This document shows positions 16,526-26,216 of a stretch of DNA of 34,255 bases, piece by piece (position 1 is the first letter of the stretch; each line of letters opens with the position of its first letter). A program made the position numbers and the translations under genes. This DNA comes from a bacterium (GTDB lineage Bacteria; Oederibacteriota; PGYV01): the NCBI GenBank assembly GCA_029565735.1, contig JAKQNO010000088.1:1-34255 (forward strand). The letters are read 5' to 3'. The notes below the pieces were generated by a model. The model made no database searches. It saw only the letters and a program-made list of their open reading frames with translations, and was not told the origin of the DNA.

Positions 16526-18418
16526 TTATTTGCTTTTAATAACCATTTTTATTATCTGTTTTTCAATTGCGGCGCTGTCCAGCCCGCAGTCGTGCTTGAC
16601 CTGTGTCATTTTTCCCTGTCCCGCGAAATGGTCCGGCATTGCCATCACCGATGATTCAAATTTATCAAGTCCGGCCTGATGAAGCCCTGTTATCAACGCC
16701 TGCCCAAAACCGCCTTCTATCGCGCCTTCCTCAATCGTTATAAGTTTTCCTGTTTTCTTAACGGAAGTTTTAATGGTATTAACATCAATCGGTTTGGCAA
16801 AACGCGCGTCAATTATCTCTATTTTTACGCGGCTTTTTTTCTCAACAGCTTTAACGGCTTTTATCACTTCTAAAAGCGGGCTGCCAAGGCACACAATTGT
16901 CAGTGATTTGCCGGTTTTTATTATTCTTGCCTGCCCTATTTTAACCGGTTTTTTTTCTTTTGATTGCAATACCCATGATTCTCCGCGGGGGAACCTTATG
17001 CTTACCGGCCCGCCGTTATATTCTGCTGCGGTTTGCATCAATTTTTCAAGCTCTGCCGCGTCAGAAGGCGCCATAACCACCATGCCGGGGACGGTTCTCA
17101 TAAACGCTATGTCAAAAGCGCCGTGATGCGTGGGCCCGTCTTCGCCAACTATGCCGGCGCGGTCAAGCGCGAAAATTACCGGAAGTTTCTGCATGGCCGC
17201 GTCGTGGATAATCTGGTCATATGCGCGCTGCATAAAGGTTGAATATACCGCGACAACGGGCTTAAACCCGGCGGCGGCAAGCCCGGACGCAAACGTAACG
17301 GCATGTTCTTCCGCGATGCCGACATCAAAAAAACGTTCAGGAAACTTTTCTTTAAATTTTGTAAGGTTTGTACCTTCAATCATTGCCGCAACGATTGCTA
17401 TTATTTTTTTATTTGCGGACGCAAGTTTAACAAGTTTTTCCGAAAATACGGAAGAATATGAAGGCGAGGCTGATTTTGATTTTACAGGCACGCCTGTTTC
17501 CCTGTCAAAGCTGCCTATTCCGTGGAATAAAGTCGGGCTTTTTTCCGCGGGTTCATACCCTTTGCCTTTTTTGGTGATAACGTGAAGAATCTTAGGGCCT
17601 TTAATCATTTTCATATTGTTTATGGCAAAGCACAACAATTCAATATCATGCCCGTCTATCGGGCCGTAGCACATGAATCCTAAATCTTCAAATATAATGC
17701 CGCGGGAGAATATTGATTTTACCCCCTCTTCAAGGTGCTTGATTACGTGCGAAGCCGGCACGCCTATTTTTGGAATTTTTTCAATGACGTTTTTTGCGGA
17801 CGCGCGCAGTTCGTTATAAAATTTTCCTGAAATTATTTTATTTAAGTGGGTTGATAAAGCGCCGACTGTGGGCGAAATTGACATTTCGTTGTCTATGATG
17901 ACAATAAGCATATCGGTCTTTTCGGATCCTATGTGGTTCATGGCCTCAAGCGCCATGCCGTTTGCCACGGAAGCGTCGCCTATTACAGCCGTGATGTAAT
18001 TATTTTTTTTGTTTATATCACGCGCTTTTGCAAAACCCATTGCCGCGGATATTGAAGTGGAAGTATGGCCTGCTCCAAAAGCGTCGTATTTGCTTTCATC
18101 GCGTTTTAAAAAACCCGAAATACCGCCGTATTGGCGCAGAGTTTTAAACGCGTGTTTTCTTCCGGTTAAAATCTTAAAACCGTACGCCTGATGCCCTACG
18201 TCCCAGATAATTTTATCTTCGGGCAGGTCAAAACATTTTAAAAGCGCTATTGTGACATCAACGGAACCAAGCGACGACGCAAGGTGGCCGCCGTTTTTGG
18301 AAACCACATCAGTCATGTATGAACGGACTTCCGCGGCAAGGGTGTTAAGCTCCGCGGCGTTTAGTTTTTTTATGTCAGCCGGGTTGCTGACTTTGTTTAA
18401 AACAGTATATTTGTCCAT
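16526..18418 (-). CDS. dxs: 1-deoxy-D-xylulose-5-phosphate synthase
   Basis: A 630-residue thiamine-diphosphate enzyme that condenses pyruvate and glyceraldehyde 3-phosphate, the first step of the MEP isoprenoid pathway. Visible are His45 (NGGHLASSLG), WDVGHQAYGFKILTGR, GAGHTSTSIS, the ThDP-Mg motif starting GDAS (147-150) and ending at Asn177, and the catalytic Glu370 in GIAEEHAVTFASG. GDAS...NGMALEAMN replaces the common GDGALTGGMAFEA, a known variant type. Its start lies 1 nt after the DUF212 stop. Together with ispA two genes upstream it supplies polyprenyl precursors. Confidence 0.97.
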   Translation of the reverse strand: MDKYTVLNKVSNPADIKKLNAAELNTLAAEVRSYMTDVVSKNGGHLASSLGSVDVTIALLKCFDLPEDKIIWDVGHQAYGFKILTGRKHAFKTLRQYGGISGFLKRDESKYDAFGAGHTSTSISAAMGFAKARDINKKNNYITAVIGDASVANGMALEAMNHIGSEKTDMLIVIIDNEMSISPTVGALSTHLNKIISGKFYNELRASAKNVIEKIPKIGVPASHVIKHLEEGVKSIFSRGIIFEDLGFMCYGPIDGHDIELLCFAINNMKMIKGPKILHVITKKGKGYEPAEKSPTLFHGIGSFDRETGVPVKSKSASPSYSSVFSEKLVKLASANKKIIAIVAAMIEGTNLTKFKEKFPERFFDVGIAEEHAVTFASGLAAAGFKPVVAVYSTFMQRAYDQIIHDAAMQKLPVIFALDRAGIVGEDGPTHHGAFDIAFMRTVPGMVVMAPSDAAELEKLMQTAAEYNGGPVSIRFPRGESWVLQSKEKKPVKIGQARIIKTGKSLTIVCLGSPLLEVIKAVKAVEKKSRVKIEIIDARFAKPIDVNTIKTSVKKTGKLITIEEGAIEGGFGQALITGLHQAGLDKFESSVMAMPDHFAGQGKMTQVKHDCGLDSAAIEKQIIKMVIKSK

Positions 18419-18419
18419 C

Positions 18420-18899
18420 TTACAGGTTATATATGATTACAGACAGGAAAAGGCCTATTAATATGCCGGCAATTGCTTCCAGCGGCGTATGGCCAAGAAG
18501 CTCTTTTAAGCGTTCCGCCGAAAATTTGTGCTGCCCGAATTCATCCATCATTTTATTTAACACCGCGGCCTGTTTGCCGGCCGCCCTTCTTACGCCCATC
18601 GCGTCGCTTATTACAACTATGCAGTAGCAAAGCGCCACCATAAACACAGCGGAATCATACCCCGAATGCATGCCTACCGCGTTTGTAACCGCAACAACCG
18701 TAGCGGTATGCGACGAAGGCATTCCGCCTGTCCCCACCAGCAGGTGAAAATTTATTTTACCGCGCAGAATCAGGTTAAGCGCGAATTTAATAAACTGCGC
18801 CGCGAACCAGCAGATAAAGGTGGTATAAAAAATCTTATGGGTGATTATTATAATCAGGATATCCCACAGCGACTGCAGCCCGTAAATAAACGAATCCAT
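18420..18899 (-). CDS. DUF212 / YuiD-like membrane protein (divergent PAP2)
   Basis: A 159-residue membrane protein related to acid phosphatase/vanadium haloperoxidases (DUF212, YuiD-like), with the signature GTGGMPSSHTATVVA and then DAMGVRRAAGKQA. Four to five helices. The family's reaction is not established; since it lies between ispA and dxs a role in prenyl diphosphate dephosphorylation is tempting but unproved. An in-frame ATG at 18950 would add 17 residues overlapping ispA, but AAGGAG (overlapping the ispA stop) is placed for the ATG at 18899, which I chose. Confidence 0.88.
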   Translation of the reverse strand: MDSFIYGLQSLWDILIIIITHKIFYTTFICWFAAQFIKFALNLILRGKINFHLLVGTGGMPSSHTATVVAVTNAVGMHSGYDSAVFMVALCYCIVVISDAMGVRRAAGKQAAVLNKMMDEFGQHKFSAERLKELLGHTPLEAIAGILIGLFLSVIIYNL

Positions 18900-18910
18900 T
18901 ATAAATCTCC

Positions 18911-19789
18911 TTAGTGTGTTCTGTTTACAAACATGTCCGCCAAAGCGCAAAGCCCGGCAGTGTTATCTATTTTACCTAAAATTTCCTTTGCTTCAAAGAG
19001 TAATTTATAAGCTTTTTTGCGTGAATTTTCAAGGCCGAATACCGCGGGCCAGGTAAGCTTGCCCGCGCCGCTGTCTTTTCTTAATTTTTTCCCCATTTTT
19101 TTTTCGTCGCCGGTTTCGTCAAGAATGTCATCGGCAATCTGAAAAGCAAGGCCTATTTTTTCGCCAAAAGTTCTGAATAATTTTACTTTTTCCGGGCTTG
19201 CTCCGGCAAGAACCGCGCCCGAAACCACTGAAGCGGTTATCAATGACCCTGTTTTGTGGCCGTGAATATAAAACAGCGCCTTTTTTGTGTGCTTTTTTCC
19301 TTCGTTTTCAATATCCGCCATCTGCCCGCCAACCATTCCTTCGGCTCCGGCGCCTTTTGCTATTTCCATAGCTGCCGCCAGGGCGGTTTTATGGGTATTC
19401 TTATTAACTGTCGCGGATAAAGCGGTTTCAAAGGCCTTTGTTAAAAGCGCGTCGCCTGCCAGTATTGCTGTTGCTTCATCAAATTTTTTATGGCATGTGG
19501 GCCTGCCGCGCCTTAAATCGTCATTATCCATGGCGGGAAGGTCATCGTGTATCAGCGAATACGTGTGAATCATTTCAAGGGCGCACGCGGCAGGAAGCGC
19601 GTCTTTATATGAAAGTCCGCACGCTTTTGCGGCCATAAGGCACAAAACAGGCCTTAACCGTTTTCCGCCGGCAAAAACGCTGTATTGCATAGCCTTGTAA
19701 ATACGCGCCGGATGGCCTTTTTGATTGTTAAGGTATATTTTAAGCGCGTCATCAGTCATTTTAATAAGTTCGTGCATCAATTTTTTCAT
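18911..19789 (-). CDS. ispA: farnesyl/geranylgeranyl diphosphate synthase (polyprenyl synthetase)
   Basis: A 292-residue all-helical prenyltransferase that joins isopentenyl diphosphate to allylic diphosphates. The first aspartate-rich motif is DDLPAMDND (82-90), the second DDILDETGDE (220-229), with GGKRLRPVL (41-49) for IPP binding. The DDxxxxD form of the first motif fits bacterial (type II) FPP synthases. Product length cannot be read with certainty. GGAG precedes the ATG. It is 20 nt below xseB, the classical arrangement xseA-xseB-ispA-dxs. Confidence 0.95.
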   Translation of the reverse strand: MKKLMHELIKMTDDALKIYLNNQKGHPARIYKAMQYSVFAGGKRLRPVLCLMAAKACGLSYKDALPAACALEMIHTYSLIHDDLPAMDNDDLRRGRPTCHKKFDEATAILAGDALLTKAFETALSATVNKNTHKTALAAAMEIAKGAGAEGMVGGQMADIENEGKKHTKKALFYIHGHKTGSLITASVVSGAVLAGASPEKVKLFRTFGEKIGLAFQIADDILDETGDEKKMGKKLRKDSGAGKLTWPAVFGLENSRKKAYKLLFEAKEILGKIDNTAGLCALADMFVNRTH

Positions 19790-19809
19790 ATTATCTCCAT
19801 ATCAGTTTA

Positions 19810-20121
19810 TTAAAACAATTTCCCGCCGTTGTCATCGCCGTCTTCCTTGTCCTCATCCTCATCCTCTTGCTCTTCCCCATCCTCTTCCTCAAAGTTTTCT
19901 GTTTCCAGCCCTTTGGCAGTCTTTTTCTTTACAAGTTCTATCTTCATTTTTGCTTCTTTAAGGGATTTTTCACACTTCTCCGCCAGCGCCATCCCTTTTT
20001 CATAACGCGCTATGGCGTCATCAAGCGACAATTCGCCTGATTCAAGTTCATCCACTATTTTTTCTATATCTTTAAGGTAAACTTCAAAACCTGTTTTTTC
20101 TTCCTGCGCTTTTTTTGCCAT
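19810..20121 (-). CDS. xseB: exonuclease VII small subunit with acidic tail
   Basis: A 103-residue protein. Residues 10-72 are the XseB helical hairpin (FEVYLKDIEKIVDELESGEL, then SLDDAIARYEKGMALAEKCE). XseB partners XseA in degrading single-stranded DNA. The family is usually about 75-85 residues; here residues 75-103 add a tail in which 17 of 29 residues are Asp or Glu. The DNA encoding it is a run of GAG/GAT-type triplets, prone to slippage. GGAGG precedes the ATG; xseA ends 12 nt upstream. Confidence 0.93.
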   Translation of the reverse strand: MAKKAQEEKTGFEVYLKDIEKIVDELESGELSLDDAIARYEKGMALAEKCEKSLKEAKMKIELVKKKTAKGLETENFEEEDGEEQEDEDEDKEDGDDNGGKLF

Positions 20122-20133
20122 TATGCCCTCCGG

Positions 20134-21348
20134 TTATACGCCTTTTTTTATTCCGCTGACCTTTGCGGCTATCCTGCCTTTATAGGTTTTTATATCTAAA
20201 TTATCGCCCGCTTTTAATGCAGCGGCATCTGTTACAACTTTGCCTGTTGAAGAGTCATAAACAACCGAATACCCTTTTTTAAGCACCGCAAGCGGATTTA
20301 AAAGCTGAAGTTTTTCCTTAAGCAGTTTAAGCTCCGCGCCTGTTTCGTCAACACTGCCTGACAGCGCTTTTTTCATCTGTTCTTTTAAGTCGTCCAGAGT
20401 GCGCGATGATTCTTCGTAAATCTTAAAAGGCATTTTAAAACCGTATCTCTGCATCAGTTTTAAAAGCCTTTCTTCTCCAAGGCTTACAATTGATTCAAGC
20501 GAAGACGCAATTCTGTCCTTAATGACCGTTATCCTGTGAAGTATTTCCTCTTTGTCCGGCACAAGCATTTCCGCGGCGCCTGAAGGAGTGGGCGCGCGCC
20601 TGTCAGCTGTAAAATCCGCTATTGTAAAGTCAATTTCATGGCCGACGGCTGAAATTACCGGTATTTCCGATTCATAAATGGCATAAGCAAGGTTTTCGTC
20701 GTTAAAAGCCCATAAATCTTCCATTGAACCGCCGCCCCTGGTAAGCAGAATGACGTCAAATCCGCCCTGCTCATTTATATCCTTTATGGCGTTAATTATC
20801 TGTTTGGGGGCTTCATCGCCCTGCATTAGCGCGGGATAGACAAGCACATAAAGCCCGTTATATCTTTTTTTAAGTATCTTAATAACGTCCCTTATTGCCG
20901 CGCCGGACGGGCTTGTGACAATGGCTATCCTGTTTGGCGGATAAGGAATTTCGCGTTTATGTTCTTCTTTAAACAAACCTTTATCGCTGAGTTTTTTCTT
21001 CAATTTCTCGAATTCTACAAGTAATGCTCCAACTCCGGTTACCTGTATTTCAGACGCGATAAGCTGGTATTCAGAGCGCTTGCCATAGGCCGAGACCCTT
21101 CCGAAAACCATTATCTCCTTGCCGTCTTCAATCCCAAGTTTATTGCATTTTGACGCGCCCCTGAAATATGCCACCTTTATCTGGTTGTCATTATCCTTTA
21201 AGGTAAAGTAAACATGGCCTGAAGAAGGTGTTGAATAATTCGATATTTCACCTTTAATCCATACGTTATTAAGCCCGCCTTCAAGTAACTCTTTAACAAT
21301 TACAGAGACCTCGGATACGGTAAGTATCCTGTCCTCAGGCGCAGGCAT
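20134..21348 (-). CDS. xseA: exonuclease VII large subunit
   Basis: A 404-residue catalytic subunit of exonuclease VII. The N-terminal OB-fold (about 8-105, with YFTLKDNDNQIKVAYFRG) binds single-stranded DNA; the nuclease domain has VTSPSGAAIRDVI, LLTRGGGSMEDLWAFNDE, and SAVGHEIDFTIADFTADRRA then PTPSGAAE. It then has the coiled-coil and C-terminal KGYSVVYD motif. Length is slightly below the E. coli form (456). Its ATG overlaps the galT stop as TAATG, with AAGGGGG as ribosome site within galT. Confidence 0.96.
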   Translation of the reverse strand: MPAPEDRILTVSEVSVIVKELLEGGLNNVWIKGEISNYSTPSSGHVYFTLKDNDNQIKVAYFRGASKCNKLGIEDGKEIMVFGRVSAYGKRSEYQLIASEIQVTGVGALLVEFEKLKKKLSDKGLFKEEHKREIPYPPNRIAIVTSPSGAAIRDVIKILKKRYNGLYVLVYPALMQGDEAPKQIINAIKDINEQGGFDVILLTRGGGSMEDLWAFNDENLAYAIYESEIPVISAVGHEIDFTIADFTADRRAPTPSGAAEMLVPDKEEILHRITVIKDRIASSLESIVSLGEERLLKLMQRYGFKMPFKIYEESSRTLDDLKEQMKKALSGSVDETGAELKLLKEKLQLLNPLAVLKKGYSVVYDSSTGKVVTDAAALKAGDNLDIKTYKGRIAAKVSGIKKGV

Positions 21349-22331
21349 TAAAGCCCCCTTAAGTATTCCGCGGATTCTTCGGGCAGTGTGGGGTTAATGT
21401 AGAAACCGCTTCCCCATTCAAACCCTGCTATGCTTTTTACCCTGGGCAGGATTTCAATATGCCAGTGGAAAAAAGGTATGTCAGGCGATTTGGAGGGCGC
21501 GGTATGTATCATATAGTTGTACGGAGGGTAATTTAGGGCCTTGTTGACCCTTGTAATTGAATCTTTAAGTAAACTACCCAGCTGAGCGCACATGTTGTCA
21601 TTTATGTGGTGAAAATGGCTTGTGTGGTGTTTTGGCATTATCCACATTTCAAAAGGCGTCCTTGAGGCAAACGGGACAAAACTTATGAAATTTTCCGTCT
21701 CTTTTACAAGCCTGGAACGTGAAGCAAGCTCTGATTCCAGTGTATCGCAGAACGGGCAGCGGGTTTTAAACCCGTAATACTGCTGCGCCTCTGCCATTTC
21801 GTCGGATATGGTCTTCGGAATTACCGGCATAGCCATTAACTGCGAATGCGGATGCGCAAGGTTTGCGCCTGCGCGTGAGCCTTTATTTTTGAATATCAGG
21901 ATATATTCAAGCCTGTCGTCTTTTAAAAGGTCGGACATCCTTGCCCTGTAAACCTTTATAAGTTCCGCCGCGTGCGCATCTGTTAAGTTTTCCAAATCGG
22001 CGTTATGGGCTGGAGTTTCTATAATTACTTCGTTGGCGCCTGTGCCGGCTATAATGTCGTAAACAGCATCGCCTTTTTTCTTAAGCTGGGTTTCAACCTG
22101 AAGGTAAGGGTTATTATTTGGAATTACCCGTATGGACCAGCCGTCTTTTGGCTGTGAAACCCTGTGAATTTCCTTGCCTGTCTTGTCTTCGTTTCCGGGA
22201 CAGAATGGGCAGATGTCGTCTTTTACGGGCAGGTCCTCGGGAAGCGCCCTGCCCGTTGTAGGGACGAAATTTTTATCATCAAGGGTGATAATCCACCGAT
22301 TGCTTAGCGGATCCTTACGGAATTCCGACAT
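21348..22331 (-). CDS. galT: galactose-1-phosphate uridylyltransferase
   Basis: A 327-residue HIT-superfamily enzyme of the Leloir pathway, exchanging UMP between UDP-glucose and galactose 1-phosphate. Metal-site Cys41 and Cys44 lie in CPFCPGNE, and the active-site HPH is at 160-162 in NLAHPHSQL, with His162 the expected nucleophile. Late FHWHIEILPR is also typical. It lies between yajC and xseA, overlapping both by one base (TAATG). No galK or galE is seen here, so the link to galactose use is from the family alone. Specificity for ADP- or UDP-sugars within the family is not certain. Confidence 0.92.
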   Translation of the reverse strand: MSEFRKDPLSNRWIITLDDKNFVPTTGRALPEDLPVKDDICPFCPGNEDKTGKEIHRVSQPKDGWSIRVIPNNNPYLQVETQLKKKGDAVYDIIAGTGANEVIIETPAHNADLENLTDAHAAELIKVYRARMSDLLKDDRLEYILIFKNKGSRAGANLAHPHSQLMAMPVIPKTISDEMAEAQQYYGFKTRCPFCDTLESELASRSRLVKETENFISFVPFASRTPFEMWIMPKHHTSHFHHINDNMCAQLGSLLKDSITRVNKALNYPPYNYMIHTAPSKSPDIPFFHWHIEILPRVKSIAGFEWGSGFYINPTLPEESAEYLRGL

Positions 22332-22702
22332 TATTTTTTAGTTTCCTCTGCCTGAACCGGCGAAGCCTCTTCTTTTTCTATTTTTCTTGAAACATACGGC
22401 CTTAGCACGTTAATTGTGGTGTTTTCTCCTGATTTTATGACAAGTATATCGTCTTTTTCAAGGATTTTGGATATTGTGCCCACTATTCCCGCGTTTGTAA
22501 TGACTTTATCGCCCACTTTAAGCGATGCCATCATTTCTTTTAACTTTTTCTGTTCTTTGCGCTGCGGCATTATGAACATAAAATAAAAAACTATAAAGAT
22601 AAGAACCAGCGGCATTAAAGACGCGATCATTGACGGCTGGCCCGGCACGGCTCCGGCCGCGGGTACTGCTGAATCTGCTGCGTAAAGCAATGTTGTAAGC
22701 AT
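22331..22702 (-). CDS. yajC: preprotein translocase subunit YajC
   Basis: A 123-residue single-pass inner-membrane protein. The membrane helix spans about residues 28-46 and is followed by the family motif MPQRKEQKKLKEMMASLKVG then DKVITNAGIVGTI. YajC associates with SecDF-YidC and supports protein export. GGAGG is well placed before the ATG. It follows tgt by 51 nt, the standard tgt-yajC order, but secD and secF, which often come next, are replaced by galT. The C-terminal tail is charged and variable, as usual. Confidence 0.95.
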   Translation of the reverse strand: MLTTLLYAADSAVPAAGAVPGQPSMIASLMPLVLIFIVFYFMFIMPQRKEQKKLKEMMASLKVGDKVITNAGIVGTISKILEKDDILVIKSGENTTINVLRPYVSRKIEKEEASPVQAEETKK

Positions 22703-22753
22703 GTAAAACCTCCGTTTTTTTGTGCAATTGTGCCCTGTCAGAACAGCAAACTG

Positions 22754-24929
<2,176 letters not shown>

Positions 24930-24981
24930 AGTATTCTCCTTTTATCGTTAAAATAGAATGTCAAAAAAAAAGTTACAGGGG

Positions 24982-25059
24982 ACAAGTTGCAAGTTACAGG
25001 TCAATACAAAGGCAATCACTTAATTACCTGATACTTGTAACCTGTTACTTGTAACTTGT
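24982..25059. repeat. 20-bp imperfect inverted repeat with 38-bp loop
   Basis: ACAAGTTGCAAGTTACAGGT (24982-25001) matches the reverse complement of ACCTGTTACTTGTAACTTGT (25040-25059) at 18 of 20 positions. Each arm also has shorter internal repeats (AAGTTACA, TTGTAAC). It may be a miniature mobile element or hairpin. Confidence 0.7.
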
Positions 25060-25100
25060 CAGCTGTCTTTAAATCTCGTTAATTATGTTTTACTTCAACT

Positions 25101-25126
25101 GCCGCACCCTAAAGGGTGCGCCTACC
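25101..25126 (-). repeat. REP-like hairpin, family B variant (GCACCC/GGGTGC)
   Basis: Minus strand GGTAGGCGCACCCTTTAGGG then TGCGGC: same foot and loop plan as family B, but the stem is changed on both sides (GCACCC pairs with GGGTGC), so pairing is kept. Confidence 0.7.
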
Positions 25127-25147
25127 AGTACAAAACATAGCACTTTA

Positions 25148-25296
25148 GCAGTTTAAGCATTTAAGCTATAGCATAGAAATAAGCAAAAGCAGTTTAAGCA
25201 TTTAAGCTATAGCATAGAAATAAGCAAAAGCAGTTTAAGCATTTAAGCTATAGCGTAGAAATAAGCAAAAGCAGTTTAAGCATTTAAGCTATAGCG
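25148..25296. repeat. 41-bp tandem repeat array, 3.6 copies
   Basis: Units begin at 25148, 25189, 25230 and 25271. The first two are identical, the third differs by one base, the fourth stops after 26 bp. Each unit starts GCAGTTTAAGCATTTAAGCT and holds short direct and inverted pieces (TTAAGC, GCTATAGC). No spacers, so not CRISPR. Confidence 0.92.
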
Positions 25297-25312
25297 AAAC
25301 CGTCTATGTATC

Positions 25313-25397
25313 GCTTATGCTTAACTGCCTATAGCTTAATCCGTTATGTTTTATGCTTTCGCTTATGCTTAATTGCCTATAGCTTAATCCGCTATTT
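25313..25397. repeat. two 48-bp repeats, inverted relatives of the 41-bp unit
   Basis: GCTTATGCTTAACTGCCTAT begins at 25313 and recurs (one change) at 25361. The reverse complement reads TTAAGCTATAG then GCAGTTAAGCATAAGC, which is the 41-bp unit joined across its end with about 18 bp missing. Array and inverted copies could pair into a large cruciform. Confidence 0.75.
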
Positions 25398-25405
25398 CGT
25401 ATTTA

Positions 25406-26185
25406 TTACTTATTAAATCCCATGCTCTGGGAAATTTTCTGTGATGCAACCTTTACCCGCTCGCCAAGGTCTTTTATCCTTGCTTCATCAGTCCTTAAAG
25501 CTGGCGCGGTAATAGCCACGCAGGCAATTACCCTTCCGCGGAAATTGCGCACAGGCGCGGCAACGGAAATTAAATCAGGCGAGTATTCCTGAAAATCAAC
25601 CGAATAACCGGTATCTCTGGCCTGTTTGATTGCTTCTTTTAATTTTGCTTCGTTGTCTATGGTATAAGGCGTCATGGGTTCAAATTTGATAAGTTTTATT
25701 ACTTCATTTATCCTGTCATCGGGAAGGTTTGCAAGCCATATTTTACCGCACGCTGAAGCGTGAAGCGGCATGCGTTCGCCTACATTTGATTTTACGCCAA
25801 CCCTTTCAAGCGTTTCAAGCACGTCAACATACAGGACTTTGTACTGGTCCACAATTGCCAGCCCTATTGTTTCGCCTGTTTCCCTCCACAGCTGCCTTAA
25901 ATACGGCATTGCATGCTGGCGGATGTCAAGCTTTGACAATACGGCGTTTCCAAGTTCAAACAGGCGCATTCCAAGTCGGTATTTTGATGTTTCAGTATCC
26001 TGTTCAACATATTTGCGCAGCATTAATGTGGTTAAAAGCCTGTGAACCGTGCTTTTATGAAGTTTAAGTTCCTTGGATAAAGTTGTGACGCCCACGCCTG
26101 TTTTATGCGCGCTTAATGTTTCTATTATGTCAAGCGTCCTTTCAACCGACTGTACTGTTGTGTCATATGACTGTTTTCTTCTCAA
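25406..26185 (-). CDS. IclR-family transcriptional regulator
   Basis: A 259-residue regulator. Residues 10-72 form the winged helix-turn-helix (TVQSVERTLDIIETLSAHKT, then LSKELKLHKSTVHRLLTTL); residues 85-255 are the IclR effector-binding domain (QYKVLYVDVLE, PLHASACGKIWLAN, SVDFQEYSPDLISVAAPVRN). Effector unknown; family members often control catabolism of sugar acids or aromatics. It starts with TTG at 26185, backed by GGGGAGG 7 nt upstream. It is 31 nt below the PorV/OmpA gene on the same strand and may be read through from it. No obvious target gene can be named. Confidence 0.94.
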   Translation of the reverse strand: MRRKQSYDTTVQSVERTLDIIETLSAHKTGVGVTTLSKELKLHKSTVHRLLTTLMLRKYVEQDTETSKYRLGMRLFELGNAVLSKLDIRQHAMPYLRQLWRETGETIGLAIVDQYKVLYVDVLETLERVGVKSNVGERMPLHASACGKIWLANLPDDRINEVIKLIKFEPMTPYTIDNEAKLKEAIKQARDTGYSVDFQEYSPDLISVAAPVRNFRGRVIACVAITAPALRTDEARIKDLGERVKVASQKISQSMGFNK

Positions 26186-26216
26186 TTTACTGCCTCCCCT
26201 TAAGTTGTTTTATATC

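Larger units (their letters stand above)
24930..25405. other. repeat-filled spacer without genes
   Basis: This 476-bp gap holds an imperfect inverted repeat (24982-25059), a family-B-like hairpin (25101-25126), a 41-bp tandem array (25148-25296) and two 48-bp units in the other orientation (25313-25397). A lone TTGACA (minus strand, 24959-24964) lies upstream of the GH5 gene, but I find no -10 at proper spacing. No convincing coding potential. Confidence 0.8.

Noticed and set aside
16526-18418. Defective thiamine-diphosphate motif in Dxs (GDAS instead of GDGA)
   Set aside because: Asp148 and Asn177 of the motif, His45 and Glu370 are present; the variant occurs in bona fide Dxs proteins.
18900-18950. 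Longer N-terminus for the DUF212 protein
   Set aside because: The extra 17 residues overlap ispA, are hydrophilic and lack a ribosome site; AAGGAG marks 18899.
24959-24964. TTGACA as promoter of the GH5-led operon
   Set aside because: No -10-like hexamer lies 15-19 nt downstream on the minus strand; the ribosome site occupies that space.
25148-25296. CRISPR array
   Set aside because: The 41-bp units are directly joined with no variable spacers, and no cas gene is near.
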